Of a stretch of 64,000 bases of DNA, positions 27,170-36,388 are shown piece by piece (position 1 is the first letter of the stretch; every line of letters begins with the position of its first letter). The position numbers and the translations under genes are program-made. Source of the DNA: Cronobacter muytjensii ATCC 51329 (lineage in GTDB: Bacteria > Pseudomonadota > Gammaproteobacteria > Enterobacterales > Enterobacteriaceae); contig NZ_CP012268.1 of NCBI RefSeq assembly GCF_001277195.1, forward strand, positions 1,178,001 to 1,242,000, read 5' to 3'. The notes beneath the pieces are model-generated. The model was not told where the DNA came from. It ran no database searches and saw only the letters and a program-made list of their open reading frames with translations.

Positions 27170-27781
27170 TTATTTATGCCTTCCTCGCAGGTTTTCAATC
27201 ACCGCGCTTAAATCGAGCTCCTGATCCTGTAGCAGTACCAGCAGGTGATAAACCAGGTCAGATGCTTCATTCACCAGCTCGTCACGATCGCGAACGGTGG
27301 CGGCAAGCGCCGTTTCCACGCCTTCTTCACCGACTTTCTGCGCGATGCGCTTGGTGCCGCTGGCGTAGAGCTTCGCGGTGTAAGAGCTGTCCGGCGAGGC
27401 GGTTTTCCGCGCGGCCAGCAGCTCTTCGAGCTGGTACAGAAAATGCCACTGGTGGTGCGCGTCGCCAAAGCAACTGGAAGTGCCGAGATGGCAGGTCGGG
27501 CCAATCGGGTCTGCCAGCACCAGCAGCGTATCGTTATCACAGTCCGGCGTGATGCTGACAACATTGAGAAAATGACCGGACGTCTCGCCTTTGGTCCACA
27601 GGCGTCCTTTAGTACGTGAGAAAAACGTCACTTTGCCGCGCTGCTCGGTTTCGCGCAGCGCGTCTTCATTCATATATCCCAGCATCAACACTTCGCCGGA
27701 AACCGCATGTTGCACCACGACTGGCAGCAGTCCGTCCGTTTTCGCCCAGTCCAGTTGGGCCCGCTGTTGTTCTGTTAACAC
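27170..27781 (-). CDS. hisI: Phosphoribosyl-AMP cyclohydrolase / phosphoribosyl-ATP pyrophosphatase
   Basis: 203 residues, the bifunctional HisIE fusion of enterics. The N-terminal cyclohydrolase domain carries LGYMNEDAL, the WTKGETSGHFLNVVSI stretch and DCDNDTLL with metal ligands. The C-terminal pyrophosphatase domain has SYTAKLYASGTKRIAQKVGEEGVETALAA and ends in a helical segment. It performs the second and third steps of histidine synthesis. It is the last gene of the operon and overlaps hisF by 7 bases. Confidence 0.98.
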   Translation of the reverse strand: MLTEQQRAQLDWAKTDGLLPVVVQHAVSGEVLMLGYMNEDALRETEQRGKVTFFSRTKGRLWTKGETSGHFLNVVSITPDCDNDTLLVLADPIGPTCHLGTSSCFGDAHHQWHFLYQLEELLAARKTASPDSSYTAKLYASGTKRIAQKVGEEGVETALAATVRDRDELVNEASDLVYHLLVLLQDQELDLSAVIENLRGRHK

Positions 27782-28551
27782 ACCCGTATCTCCACGCCTT
27801 GCTGAGCCAGAAACGTTTTCAGCTCGCCAATATTAATAATCTGTTTGTGGAACACCGACGCGGCCAGCGCGCCGTCGACGTTCGCCTCGCGGAACGCCTC
27901 AAGGAAATGTTCCATCGTGCCCGCGCCGCCAGAGGCAATGAGCGGCACGCGGCACGCCTCGCGCACTTTTTTGAGCTGCACAAGGTCATAGCCGTTACGC
28001 ACGCCGTCCTGGTTCATCATATTCAACACGATTTCGCCCGCGCCGCGCTGCTGTACTTCCTTGACCCACTCCAGCGTTTCCCACTGGGTGACGCGGGTGC
28101 GGCTCTCATCGCCGGTGTACTGGTTGACGTGATATTTGCCGGTCTGCTCGTCAAACCAGGTATCGATGCCGACCACGATGCACTGCACGCCGAAGCGATC
28201 CGCAAGACGGGTGATAAGCGTCGGGTCCGCCAGCGCCGGGGAGTTGACGGAAATTTTGTCCGCACCGAAAGAGAGGATTTGCGCCGCGTCGTCCAGCGTT
28301 TTAATGCCGCCCGCCACGCAGAAGGGGATATCGATAACTTCCGCGACGCGGGTCACCCAGCTTTTATCAACCACACGACCGTCGCTGGAGGCGGTGATAT
28401 CGTAGAATACCAGCTCATCGGCGCCTTCTTCGGCATAGCGTTTCGCGAGCGGCACGATGTCGCCAATGATTTCGTGATTGCGAAACTGTACCCCTTTGAC
28501 GACCTGCCCGTCGCGCACGTCAAGACAGGGAATTATCCGTTTTGCCAGCAT
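27775..28551 (-). CDS. hisF: Imidazole glycerol phosphate synthase, cyclase subunit
   Basis: 258 residues, a TIM barrel. It uses ammonia passed from HisH to form imidazole glycerol phosphate and AICAR from PRFAR. AKRIIPCLDVRDGQVVKG at the N-terminus holds the catalytic Asp near residue 11. ADKISVNSPAL and the LASGGAGTMEHF-like (IASGGAGTMEHF) phosphate-binding stretch are visible. It overlaps both hisA (19 bases) and hisI (7 bases), which fits tight translational coupling. Confidence 0.98.
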   Translation of the reverse strand: MLAKRIIPCLDVRDGQVVKGVQFRNHEIIGDIVPLAKRYAEEGADELVFYDITASSDGRVVDKSWVTRVAEVIDIPFCVAGGIKTLDDAAQILSFGADKISVNSPALADPTLITRLADRFGVQCIVVGIDTWFDEQTGKYHVNQYTGDESRTRVTQWETLEWVKEVQQRGAGEIVLNMMNQDGVRNGYDLVQLKKVREACRVPLIASGGAGTMEHFLEAFREANVDGALAASVFHKQIINIGELKTFLAQQGVEIRVC

Positions 28552-29270
28552 TGGATCGCCTCCGTTACGTTAAATTTGCCTTCCAGCAGCGCGCGGCCAA
28601 CGATCACGCCGCCCACACCGCTGCCGCGCAGCGCGCGGATATCCGAAAGCTCGCCGATGCCGCCGGAGGACTGAAACGCCACCTGCGGGTAACGCGCGCA
28701 GACTTCTTCATACAGCGCCACGTTTGAACCGGACAGCGTGCCGTCGCGAGAGATATCCGTGCACAGCACATGTTTAAGGCCGAACGGCAGATAGCTCTCC
28801 ACCAGCGTTTCCAGCGACACGCCGGAGTTCTCCTGCCAGCCGCTGACGGCGACCTGCTTGCTGCCCGTCTCGTCGATGCGCACATCAAGCGCCAGCACCA
28901 GCGCGTCGGCGCCGAAACGCGCAAACCAGCGCTGCACCTCTTGCGGGGTTTTCACCGCCGTTGAGCCAACCACCACCCGCGCCGCACCGGCTTCCAGCAG
29001 CGCCGCCACGTCCTCTTCGCGACGCACGCCGCCGCCAACCTGAACGGGCACGTTCACGCCTGCCACCAGCTTTTGAATCAGCGGGATCTGGCGCTTCGCC
29101 GGATCTTTCGCGCCGGTCAAATCCACCAGGTGCAGCAGCTGCGCGCCCTGCGCTTCATACTCCTGCAGGCGCGGCAGCGGATCGCGGCCATAATCGCGCT
29201 GCTTACCGTAATCGCCCTGATGCAGGCGCACCACATTACCGTCAATCAAATCCAGAGCGGGAATAATCAT
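28533..29270 (-). CDS. hisA: ProFAR isomerase
   Basis: 245 residues, a TIM barrel paralogous to HisF. It opens the ribose of ProFAR by an Amadori rearrangement to give PRFAR. IIPALDLIDGNVVRLHQGDY at the N-terminus places the catalytic Asp near residue 7, VQVGGGVR and VVGSTAVKTP form phosphate-binding loops, and SSGGIGELSDI is the last loop. Its start follows the hisH stop directly. Confidence 0.98.
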   Translation of the reverse strand: MIIPALDLIDGNVVRLHQGDYGKQRDYGRDPLPRLQEYEAQGAQLLHLVDLTGAKDPAKRQIPLIQKLVAGVNVPVQVGGGVRREEDVAALLEAGAARVVVGSTAVKTPQEVQRWFARFGADALVLALDVRIDETGSKQVAVSGWQENSGVSLETLVESYLPFGLKHVLCTDISRDGTLSGSNVALYEEVCARYPQVAFQSSGGIGELSDIRALRGSGVGGVIVGRALLEGKFNVTEAIQCWQNG

Positions 29271-29861
29271 TTACATCTCCAGGAAGTTTTTCAGCAGCTG
29301 CGCGCCCGCAGCTCCCGAACGCTCCGGGTGGAACTGCACCCCCCAGAAGTTATCTTTCTGCACTGCGGCGGTAAATGCCTCGCCGTAGTGGCACTGCGCA
29401 ATCGTATTCTCGTTTACCGGCATGGCGTAGCTGTGCACGAAGTAGAACCAGGCGCCGTCGTCAATGCCGCGAAACAGCCGGTCGCCCGCTTTGGCAGAGA
29501 CGCGGTTCCAGCCCATGTGCGGCAGCGGCAGGCCGTGATCGGTCATTTTCGGCACCGGCTGGTCGATAATGCCCAGCAGGTCGACGCCGTTACTCTCTTC
29601 GCTGCGGCTGCCGAGCAGTTGCATACCAAGGCAGATCCCCAGAACTGGCTGAGTGCAGGCCTTAATTAAATCCACCAGATCGCGCTCGATTATCTGGTTC
29701 ATCGCCGCCTCGGCGGTGCCGACGCCTGGCAGAAACAGCTTATCGGCGCGCAGCACCAGATCCGGGTCGCGGCTTACCACGGGCTCATAGCCGTGGCGGC
29801 GCACCGCGGACTGCACCGAATGCAGGTTCGCGCAGCCGGTATCCAGAATCACCACGTTCAT
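29271..29861 (-). CDS. hisH: Imidazole glycerol phosphate synthase, glutaminase subunit
   Basis: 196 residues from the ATG at 29861, the same length as in E. coli. It is a class I glutamine amidotransferase that feeds ammonia to HisF. The nucleophile loop is PVLGICLGMQLL (Cys near residue 77), and GVQFHPERSG supplies the His and Glu of the triad. The ATG shares one base with the hisB stop (TGATG). A GTG one codon upstream is also in frame but unlikely. Confidence 0.98.
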   Translation of the reverse strand: MNVVILDTGCANLHSVQSAVRRHGYEPVVSRDPDLVLRADKLFLPGVGTAEAAMNQIIERDLVDLIKACTQPVLGICLGMQLLGSRSEESNGVDLLGIIDQPVPKMTDHGLPLPHMGWNRVSAKAGDRLFRGIDDGAWFYFVHSYAMPVNENTIAQCHYGEAFTAAVQKDNFWGVQFHPERSGAAGAQLLKNFLEM

Positions 29862-30928
29862 CACAGCACTCCTTTTGATGAGGGCAGGGTATCGCCTTCG
29901 ACGCGGATCGCCTGACGCAGGGTGCGGCCAAAGGCTTTAAACAGGCTCTCCACGCGGTGGTGGTCGTTTTTGCCTTTGGTTTTCAGGTGCAGCGTGACGG
30001 CCATGGTGTACGAGAGCGAGCGGAAGAAGTGCTCGACCATCTCGGTACTGAGATCGCCCACGCGCTGGTAGGTGAACTCGGCTTTATATTCGAGGTGCGG
30101 ACGGCCGGAAATATCGAGCGCGCAGCGCGCCAGACATTCGTCCATCGGCAGGACGAAGCCGAAACGGTTAATGCCGCGCTTGTCGCCGAGCGCGAGCTTC
30201 AGGGCTTCGCCCAGCGCCAGGCCGGTATCTTCGACGGTATGGTGATCGTCGATATAGAGATCGCCCTTTACCGTGATTTCCATACGAAAGCCGCCGTGGG
30301 TGGCGATTTGGTCAAGCATATGATCAAAGAAGCCGACGCCGGTGTTGATTTTGCTGCCGCCTTCGCGATCCAGCCAGACCTTAACGTCAATCTGGGTTTC
30401 ACGCGTGTTGCGCTCAACGTGCGCGTAGCGGTCGCGGCGCGTCAGGCGCTCGGCGATGGCCGGCCAGTTCAGGTCGGCGCGGCTGTAGCGCAGTCCGGTA
30501 ATGCCCATGTTATCGGCAAGCTCCACATCGGTGGCGCGGTCGCCAATCACATAGCTGTTCGCCGCATCCATCACGCCCGGCGCCAGATAACGCTCCACCA
30601 GCTTCACTTTCGGCTTGCGGCAGTCGCAGTTGTCCGTCGGGAAGTGCGGACAGATCAGCACGTCTTCAAACAGCACGCCCTGAGAGGTGAAAATCTGCAT
30701 CATCAGATTATGCGGGCCGTCGAAATCCGCCTGCGGCAGGCTGTCGGTGCCAAGGCCGTCCTGATTGGTGATCATCACCAGCTTAAAGCCCGCTTTTTGC
30801 AGTTGCAGCAGCACCGGGATCGCGTCCGGCTCAAAGGCGAGCTTGTCAAAGCGGTCCACCTGGAAATCTTCCGGCGGCTCGGCAATCAGGGTGCCGTCGC
30901 GGTCAATAAAGAGATACTTCTGGCTCAT
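29861..30928 (-). CDS. hisB: Histidinol-phosphatase / imidazoleglycerol-phosphate dehydratase
   Basis: 355 residues, bifunctional as in other enterics. The N-terminal HAD phosphatase domain shows FIDRDGTLI (catalytic Asp residues near 9 and 11) and a Cys/His zinc site in CPHFPTDNCDCRKPK. The C-terminal dehydratase domain has GVGFFDHMLDQIATHGGF and DDHHTVEDTGLALGEAL manganese-binding histidines. It performs the dehydration and later phosphatase steps of histidine synthesis. Its start overlaps the hisC stop by 4 bases. Confidence 0.98.
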   Translation of the reverse strand: MSQKYLFIDRDGTLIAEPPEDFQVDRFDKLAFEPDAIPVLLQLQKAGFKLVMITNQDGLGTDSLPQADFDGPHNLMMQIFTSQGVLFEDVLICPHFPTDNCDCRKPKVKLVERYLAPGVMDAANSYVIGDRATDVELADNMGITGLRYSRADLNWPAIAERLTRRDRYAHVERNTRETQIDVKVWLDREGGSKINTGVGFFDHMLDQIATHGGFRMEITVKGDLYIDDHHTVEDTGLALGEALKLALGDKRGINRFGFVLPMDECLARCALDISGRPHLEYKAEFTYQRVGDLSTEMVEHFFRSLSYTMAVTLHLKTKGKNDHHRVESLFKAFGRTLRQAIRVEGDTLPSSKGVL

Positions 30929-32007
30929 ACTCGCTCCGTGGCCGCAAGGCCGGGTTGGTCACGCAGGGCGTCAATCACGCGCTGGCACTCTTCACGGGTG
31001 CCGACGGTAATGCGCAGGCACCCGCTGAGTGTCGGTTGTCTGTTCTGGTCTCGTAAGATAATGCCCTGATCCCACAGCGATTTAAATACCGCGCTGGAGG
31101 CCGTGATGCGCGCCAGCACATAGTTGGTTTCGCTGTCGAAAATCGCCTCGACGCACGGGGTCTCGCGCAGGCCAGCAATCAGGAACTGGCGGTTAACCAG
31201 CACCTGCGCCACGCGTTCGCGCATCGCGGCGATGCCCTGCGGGCTCAGGGCCTGGGCGGCGATATCCGCCACCGGCGTGGAGAGCGGGTAGGGCGCAATC
31301 ACTTTCAGCAGCAGGTTGATGACTTCTTCACTGGCGAGCGTAAAGCCGCAGCGCAGCCCGGCGAGCGCGAAGGCTTTGGAAAGCGTGCGCAGCACGACCA
31401 GGTGCGGGTATTCGCCAAGCCAACCGGCGAGCGTCGCCTGCGGGCAAAACTCAATATAAGCCTCATCCGCCACTACGATAGCGTTGTCGCGCGTCATCTC
31501 CAGCAGCACGCGCAGATCCTGCGCCTTGATCAACTGGCCGGTCGGGTTATTGGGGCTACAGACGAAAATCACTTTTACGCCGTCGAGCTGTTCAGCGATA
31601 GCCGGGAGGTCGAGCTGCCAGCCGTCGATGGCCTGCACGGTGCGACACTCAACGCCCATGGTTTCGGCGCTGACGCTATACATGCCGTAGGTCGGCGGAC
31701 AGTAGAGCACCGCGTCGCGGCCTGGCTCGCAGAACGCGCGGATCAACAGTTCAATGCCTTCATCCGCGCCGCGGCTGACCAGCACCTGCTCCGGTTTGAC
31801 GCCTGCGTACTGCGCGTAACGCTCAATAACCTGCTTCGGCTGACACTCCGGGTAGCGGTTGAGCGTCTGCGCGGTGAGCTGAAATTCCACCGCCTGCGGG
31901 TATTCATTGGCGTTCAGCCAGACATCGCCATTGCCGCCGAGACGGCGCGCAGACTGATAGGGCGTCAGATTGCGCACGTTCTCGCGCGCCAGTTCTTCAA
32001 TGCTCAT
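30925..32007 (-). CDS. hisC: Histidinol-phosphate aminotransferase
   Basis: 360 residues, a fold-type I PLP enzyme. It transfers an amino group from glutamate to imidazole acetol phosphate. VSRGADEGIELLIRAFC, CSPNNPTGQLI, ADEAYIEF and RTLSKAFALAGLRCG with the Schiff-base lysine are visible. It overlaps hisD and hisB by 4 bases each. Confidence 0.98.
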   Translation of the reverse strand: MSIEELARENVRNLTPYQSARRLGGNGDVWLNANEYPQAVEFQLTAQTLNRYPECQPKQVIERYAQYAGVKPEQVLVSRGADEGIELLIRAFCEPGRDAVLYCPPTYGMYSVSAETMGVECRTVQAIDGWQLDLPAIAEQLDGVKVIFVCSPNNPTGQLIKAQDLRVLLEMTRDNAIVVADEAYIEFCPQATLAGWLGEYPHLVVLRTLSKAFALAGLRCGFTLASEEVINLLLKVIAPYPLSTPVADIAAQALSPQGIAAMRERVAQVLVNRQFLIAGLRETPCVEAIFDSETNYVLARITASSAVFKSLWDQGIILRDQNRQPTLSGCLRITVGTREECQRVIDALRDQPGLAATERV

Positions 32008-33308
32008 GCTTGCTCCTTCAGGGCGGCCACGCGCAGCGTCACGGCGTTTTTGTGGGCGGTAAGCTGTTCTGCCGCCGCCAGGGTTTCGATGGTGTCGGCG
32101 AGTGCGGAAAACCCGGCGGGCGTCAGCTCCTGGATAGTCATGCGCTTCTGGAAATCCGCCAGCCCGAGGCTTGAACAGGTGGCGGTGTAACCATACGTCG
32201 GCAGCACATGGTTGGTGCCGGAGGCGTAATCGCCTGCGGATTCCGGCGACCAGTCGCCTAAAAATACTGAACCGGCGCTGGTGATGTCGTCCACCAGTTC
32301 ACGCGCATTCCGGGTCTGAATAATCAGGTGCTCCGGGCCATACTGGTTAGAGATAGCGACACACTGCGCGAGGTCGCGCGCCACAATGAGGCGGCTTGCC
32401 GCGAGCGCCTGACGCGCGGTGTCGGCGCGCGGCAGCGCCTCCAGCTGGCGGGCGGTGGCGTCGGCGACCGCCTGCGCCATCGCGGCGTCCGGCGTCAGTA
32501 AAATCACCTGCGAATCCGGCCCGTGCTCGGCCTGCGAAAGCAGATCGGAGGCGACGAAATCCGGCGTCGCGCCGCTGTCGGCAATCACCAGCACCTCGGA
32601 AGGCCCGGCGGGCATATCAATCGCCGCGCCGTCAAGACGCTGGCTCACCTGGCGTTTGGCTTCCGTCACAAAGGCATTGCCCGGCCCGAAAATTTTGGCC
32701 ACTTTCGGCACGCTTTCGGTGCCAAAGGCGAGGGCGGCAATCGCCTGCGCGCCGCCGGCCTGAAACACTTCCTGCACGCCGCAGAGCTTCGCGGCATAGA
32801 GAATTTCATCGGCGATGGGCGGGGGCGAGCAGAGTACGACGCGTTGACAGCCCGCGATGCGCGCAGGCGTCGCCAGCATCAGGACGGTGGAGAAAAGCGG
32901 CGCGGAGCCGCCAGGTATATAAAGGCCGACCGACGCCACGGGGCGCGTCACCTGCTGGCAGCGCACGCCGGGCAGGGTTTCCACATCAACCGTCGCGAGC
33001 TGCTGGGCGCGGTGAAATTTTTCAATGTTCGCCACCGCGACCGCCATCGCCTGTTTTACGTTGTCGTCAAGGCGCGCGGCGGCGGCGTCAATCTCTTGCG
33101 CGCTCACCTGCAATGCGGTGACGTCGGTCTTATCAAACTTCGCGCTGTATTCACGCAGCGCCGCGTCGCCCCGGGCTTTGACGTTATCTAAAATATCGGC
33201 CACGGTGCGGGTAATGCTCTCTGAAGCTGAAATAGCCGGACGCATCAGCAGCTCGCGCTGCTGTGCGGCGCTACAGGTGTTCCAGTCGATGATCGTGTTA
33301 AACGTCAT
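32004..33308 (-). CDS. hisD: Histidinol dehydrogenase
   Basis: 434 residues, full length. It carries out the last two oxidations from histidinol to histidine with NAD and zinc. VASVGLYIPGGSAPLFSTVLML, KIFGPGNAFVTEAKRQV and the QAEHGPDSQVIL stretch with zinc and catalytic residues are present. It lies 5 bases after hisG. Confidence 0.98.
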   Translation of the reverse strand: MTFNTIIDWNTCSAAQQRELLMRPAISASESITRTVADILDNVKARGDAALREYSAKFDKTDVTALQVSAQEIDAAAARLDDNVKQAMAVAVANIEKFHRAQQLATVDVETLPGVRCQQVTRPVASVGLYIPGGSAPLFSTVLMLATPARIAGCQRVVLCSPPPIADEILYAAKLCGVQEVFQAGGAQAIAALAFGTESVPKVAKIFGPGNAFVTEAKRQVSQRLDGAAIDMPAGPSEVLVIADSGATPDFVASDLLSQAEHGPDSQVILLTPDAAMAQAVADATARQLEALPRADTARQALAASRLIVARDLAQCVAISNQYGPEHLIIQTRNARELVDDITSAGSVFLGDWSPESAGDYASGTNHVLPTYGYTATCSSLGLADFQKRMTIQELTPAGFSALADTIETLAAAEQLTAHKNAVTLRVAALKEQA

Positions 33309-33313
33309 GGCGA

Positions 33314-34213
33314 TTACTCCATCATCTTCTCAATCGGCAGTACCAGAATGGAGCTTGCGCCCAGCGCCTTGAGCTTCTCCATGGTTTCCCAGAACAGGGT
33401 TTCGCTACTCACCATATGCATCGCCACGCGCTGCTGATCGCCCGCCAGCGGCAGAATGGTCGGGCGTTCTGCGCCCGGCAGCAGGGCGATCACTTCATCA
33501 AGACGCTCGGTTGGCGCGTGCAGCATGATGTATTTCGATTCGCGCGCCTGGATAACGCCCTGAATTCGGGTCAGCAGTTTGTCGATAAGCTGCTGCTTAA
33601 CGGCAGGCATCTCGCCGTCGCGCTGGATAAGACAGGCTTTGGAGCGGTAAATCACCTCTACTTCGCGCAGGCCGTTGGCCTCAAGGGTCGCGCCGGTGGA
33701 GACTAAATCGCAGATGGCGTCGGCAAGCCCGGCGCGCGGGGCGACCTCCACCGAGCCGTTCAGCAGGCAGGATTTAAACTGTACGCCTTTCTGATCGAGA
33801 TAACGCTTGAGCAGGTGCGGGTAAGACGTGGCGATACGTTTGTTATTCAGGCTTTCCGGGCCTTCCCAGATATCGTCCACCGGCGTGGCGAGCGAGAGAC
33901 GGCAACCGCCGAAGTCGAGACGACGCAGCGTGTAGTAACGCGGGTCGTCGCCCTGCGCGCGGCGGGTGAGCAGCTCTTCTTCCAGCACGTTTTCGCCGAT
34001 GATGCCGAGATCGACCACGCCATCCATCACCAGGCCCGGAATATCGTCATCGCGCACGCGCAGGATATCGATCGGCATATTCTCCGCCAGCGCAATCAGA
34101 CGCTGGGTGTGGAGATTAATTTTTATGCCGCAACGGGCCAGCAGTTCGCGTGAATCATCGCTTAAACGGCCTGATTTCTGAATAGCTATGCGTAAACGGT
34201 TGTTGTCTGTCAT
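33314..34213 (-). CDS. hisG: ATP phosphoribosyltransferase (long form)
   Basis: 299 residues, the long hexameric form with a C-terminal ACT-like domain for feedback inhibition by histidine. It catalyses the first committed step. LRIAIQKSGRLSDDS begins the catalytic part, and DLVSTGATLEANGL is the PRPP-binding loop. It is first of the eight structural genes and lies downstream of the HisL attenuator. Confidence 0.98.
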   Translation of the reverse strand: MTDNNRLRIAIQKSGRLSDDSRELLARCGIKINLHTQRLIALAENMPIDILRVRDDDIPGLVMDGVVDLGIIGENVLEEELLTRRAQGDDPRYYTLRRLDFGGCRLSLATPVDDIWEGPESLNNKRIATSYPHLLKRYLDQKGVQFKSCLLNGSVEVAPRAGLADAICDLVSTGATLEANGLREVEVIYRSKACLIQRDGEMPAVKQQLIDKLLTRIQGVIQARESKYIMLHAPTERLDEVIALLPGAERPTILPLAGDQQRVAMHMVSSETLFWETMEKLKALGASSILVLPIEKMME

Positions 34214-34261
34214 CTCGCCTTATCCTTGTTTTCTCGTGAAATTCGCCTGCAAACGCCCAAT

Positions 34262-34296
34262 AAAAAAAGCCCCCGGAAGTGTGATCTTCCGGGGGC
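34262..34296 (-). terminator. his operon attenuator
   Basis: Read on the minus strand, an 11-base perfect GC-rich stem (arms 34286-34296 and 34269-34279) with a 6-base loop is followed by seven T residues (34268-34262). It lies between hisL and hisG. Established attenuation in E. coli and Salmonella works by ribosome stalling at the leader His codons, which lets an alternative fold form and hides this terminator. Confidence 0.93.
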
Positions 34297-34359
34297 TCTC
34301 TTAGCGTTCATGCACCACTGGAAGATCCGATCGTCTTCCAGCACACATCGCCTGAAAGA

Positions 34360-34410
34360 CTAATCAGGATGATGGTGATGGTGATGGTTGTTAAACTGAA
34401 CGCGTGTCAT
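34360..34410 (-). CDS. hisL: his operon leader peptide
   Basis: A 16-codon gene on the minus strand reading MTRVQFNNHHHHHHPD and ending in TAG. The run of six His codons (CAT and CAC) senses charged tRNA-His and controls the attenuator downstream. The E. coli peptide, as I recall it, has seven His after a Lys; here the residues before the run are Asn-Asn and the run is one shorter. Confidence 0.95.
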   Translation of the reverse strand: MTRVQFNNHHHHHHPD

Positions 34411-34448
34411 AAAATTCTCTTGATGAATGCTTATTCAAACCTGTCTTA

Positions 34449-34478
34449 ACCGTAAACCATACCGGGCAGAGAAGGCAA
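34449..34478 (-). promoter_or_regulatory. his operon promoter
   Basis: On the minus strand TTGCCT (34478-34473) and TACGGT (34454-34449) are spaced by 18 bases, at the position of the known Salmonella his promoter relative to hisL. The -10 is weak, which is usual for this ppGpp-stimulated promoter. Confidence 0.6.
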
Positions 34479-34587
34479 GGGCTTTTTTTCATCATTAAAA
34501 CCTTTCATATTCATTACATGAATTGTCAGCCTGCGGCGGCTGGCGTAGCCTGAAAAGACGCAGGCGTAAACGGAGCAGGAGAACGAG

Positions 34588-35412
34588 ATGAAAAAGGTCG
34601 CGATTGTCGGATTAGGATGGCTGGGGATGCCGCTGGCGCTCGCGCTTAACGCCCGTGGCTGGCAGGTCGCTGGCAGTAAAACCACCGCCGACGGCGTGGA
34701 GGCCGCGCGTATGTGCGGCATCGAAAGCTATCAGCTTGAGCTGCTGCCGGAAATGGTGTGCGACAGCGACGATCTGGAGGCGCTCTTTAACGCCGACGCG
34801 CTGGTGGTAACGCTGCCCGCGCGGCGAACCGGCGGCAACGGCGAATACTATTTACAGGCAGTGCAGCAGGTGGTCGACAGCGCGCTGGCGCACCAGATCC
34901 CGCGTATTATTTTTACCAGCTCTACCTCGGTCTACGGCGAAGCGGACGGCCTGTGCAAAGAGACATCGCCGCTCAATCCGGTAACCGAAAGCGGGCGCGT
35001 GTTAAAAGAGCTGGAGCAGTGGCTGCACCATCTGCCGGGCACGTCGGTCGATATTCTGCGCCTCGCCGGGCTCGTAGGGCCGGGGCGCCATCCGGGGCGT
35101 TTCTTTGCCGGTAAAAGCGCGCCAAACGGCGGACATGGCGTCAATCTCGTGCATCTTGAGGACGTGATCGGCGCCATTAGCCTCCTCTTGCAGGCGCCGA
35201 AGGGCGGCCATATTTATAACCTGTGCGCCCCGCAGCACCCGGCACGCGCCGAGTTTTACCCGGTAATGGCGCGCCAGCTTGGCCTGGAGCCGCCGCGCTT
35301 TAGCGACAGCCCCGTGGGCAGCAAAGGCAAACTCATCGACGGCAACCGGATCTGTCATGAGCTGGGGTTCGAGTATCTCTACCCGGACCCGCTGGTTATG
35401 CCAATGGCGTAA
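34588..35412 (+). CDS. yeeZ: YeeZ-like NAD-dependent epimerase/reductase
   Basis: 274 residues, the length of E. coli YeeZ. It is an extended short-chain dehydrogenase with the nucleotide motif VAIVGLGWLGMP at residues 4-15 and FTSSTSVYGEADG around residue 112. The typical YxxxK catalytic motif is not evident, so the activity is unknown. In E. coli yeeZ also sits next to the his operon, after yefM-yoeB, which are absent here. It converges on the puuD-like gene, and the two overlap by 17 bases at their 3' ends. Confidence 0.88.
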   Translation: MKKVAIVGLGWLGMPLALALNARGWQVAGSKTTADGVEAARMCGIESYQLELLPEMVCDSDDLEALFNADALVVTLPARRTGGNGEYYLQAVQQVVDSALAHQIPRIIFTSSTSVYGEADGLCKETSPLNPVTESGRVLKELEQWLHHLPGTSVDILRLAGLVGPGRHPGRFFAGKSAPNGGHGVNLVHLEDVIGAISLLLQAPKGGHIYNLCAPQHPARAEFYPVMARQLGLEPPRFSDSPVGSKGKLIDGNRICHELGFEYLYPDPLVMPMA

Positions 35413-36175
35413 GCGCCTGATGGTCGGCCTGCCAGACACGGCAGGCCGCCACAAAGGCGTCGAAGATCTGTTTCGAGAGCGGTTCATCGCGCAGCGCGCC
35501 CCATTCCGGGTGCCACTGCACGCCGAAGGCGAAGGGGTGATCCGGAATGCTTATCGCCTCAATCAGCCCGTCGTCGGCGCGCGCTTCGATAAACACGTCA
35601 GGCCCGACCTCGCGTATCCCCTGTTGGTGCAGCGTATTCACGCGAACGGGCTCCCCTGGCGTTACCCAACTGTCGAGCCAGCCGCCGGACATAATCTCAA
35701 GCCCGTGGACGGGCGCGAATTTCTCCTCCGGGCTGCCGCTCGGGTTTACTTCATGTTCCCGTAGCCCTTCAACGTTATGCAGCTGTCGCCAGAGCTTGCC
35801 GCCGGTGGCGACCACCATTTCATGCACGCCGCGGCATGAGCCGAGCAGCGGCAGGCCGGTGTTAAGCGCATGGCGCACGAGCATCAGCGCGAGCTTGTCG
35901 CGCCCCGGATCGTTACTGCTCTCCTGCGCCTCTTCGCCGTAGTGGTGCGGCTCGATATTGCACGGGCTGCCGGGGAGAAAAAGGCCGCTTAGCGATTTTA
36001 ACGCCGCCGCCAGAGAGAGCGGATCGTCCGCCAGATGATGAGGAAGCGGCACCGCTACGGCACCTGCGTGGTACAGCGGGGCCAGATAGAGATTTTCCAC
36101 CGTCAGGATCAACTGTCCTTCCTGATTACTTTGACACATCAATACGCCAATCAATGGCGGTGTGGTTACGCCCAT
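35396..36175 (-). CDS. puuD: Gamma-glutamyl-gamma-aminobutyrate hydrolase, PuuD-like
   Basis: 259 residues from the ATG at 36175; an upstream in-frame start at 36235 would add 20 atypical residues. It is a class I glutamine-amidotransferase-like hydrolase that should release GABA from gamma-glutamyl-GABA in the Puu putrescine pathway. The catalytic triad is complete and falls at the positions I recall for E. coli PuuD: Cys114 in LLGSCRGVHE, and His222 and Glu224 in VQWHPEWG. It is divergent from a GABA aminotransferase and two genes from a putrescine importer, which supports a polyamine role. It could be a paralogue with a related substrate. Confidence 0.82.
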   Translation of the reverse strand: MGVTTPPLIGVLMCQSNQEGQLILTVENLYLAPLYHAGAVAVPLPHHLADDPLSLAAALKSLSGLFLPGSPCNIEPHHYGEEAQESSNDPGRDKLALMLVRHALNTGLPLLGSCRGVHEMVVATGGKLWRQLHNVEGLREHEVNPSGSPEEKFAPVHGLEIMSGGWLDSWVTPGEPVRVNTLHQQGIREVGPDVFIEARADDGLIEAISIPDHPFAFGVQWHPEWGALRDEPLSKQIFDAFVAACRVWQADHQALTPLA

Positions 36176-36388
36176 GGTGCTTCGCCTGTTTTGCCGGGAT
36201 ACAGATCCTGTAGTTGAGCATTCGCAGCGGGTCAACTTTCCGTGCGGGCGCTCTGGCGGAACCTTCGCCTTGAGCTATGGTTTGATAACGGGCGTTATTT
36301 GAGCGGTTTTCGCCACGTCCTCATGATGCAGAACCGCCCGACAGGCGCTTTTCAGCGCGCCCCATAACATACCAATGAGAATAGTATG

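Noticed and set aside
27616..28674. Plus-strand open frame (352 codons) across hisI and hisF
   Set aside because: It is the complement of three conserved his genes and has no ribosome site or family motif.
34360..34410. CAT/CAC run near 34360-34390 as a simple repeat or CRISPR-like feature
   Set aside because: The run is the His codon block of the hisL leader peptide, in the right place upstream of hisG.
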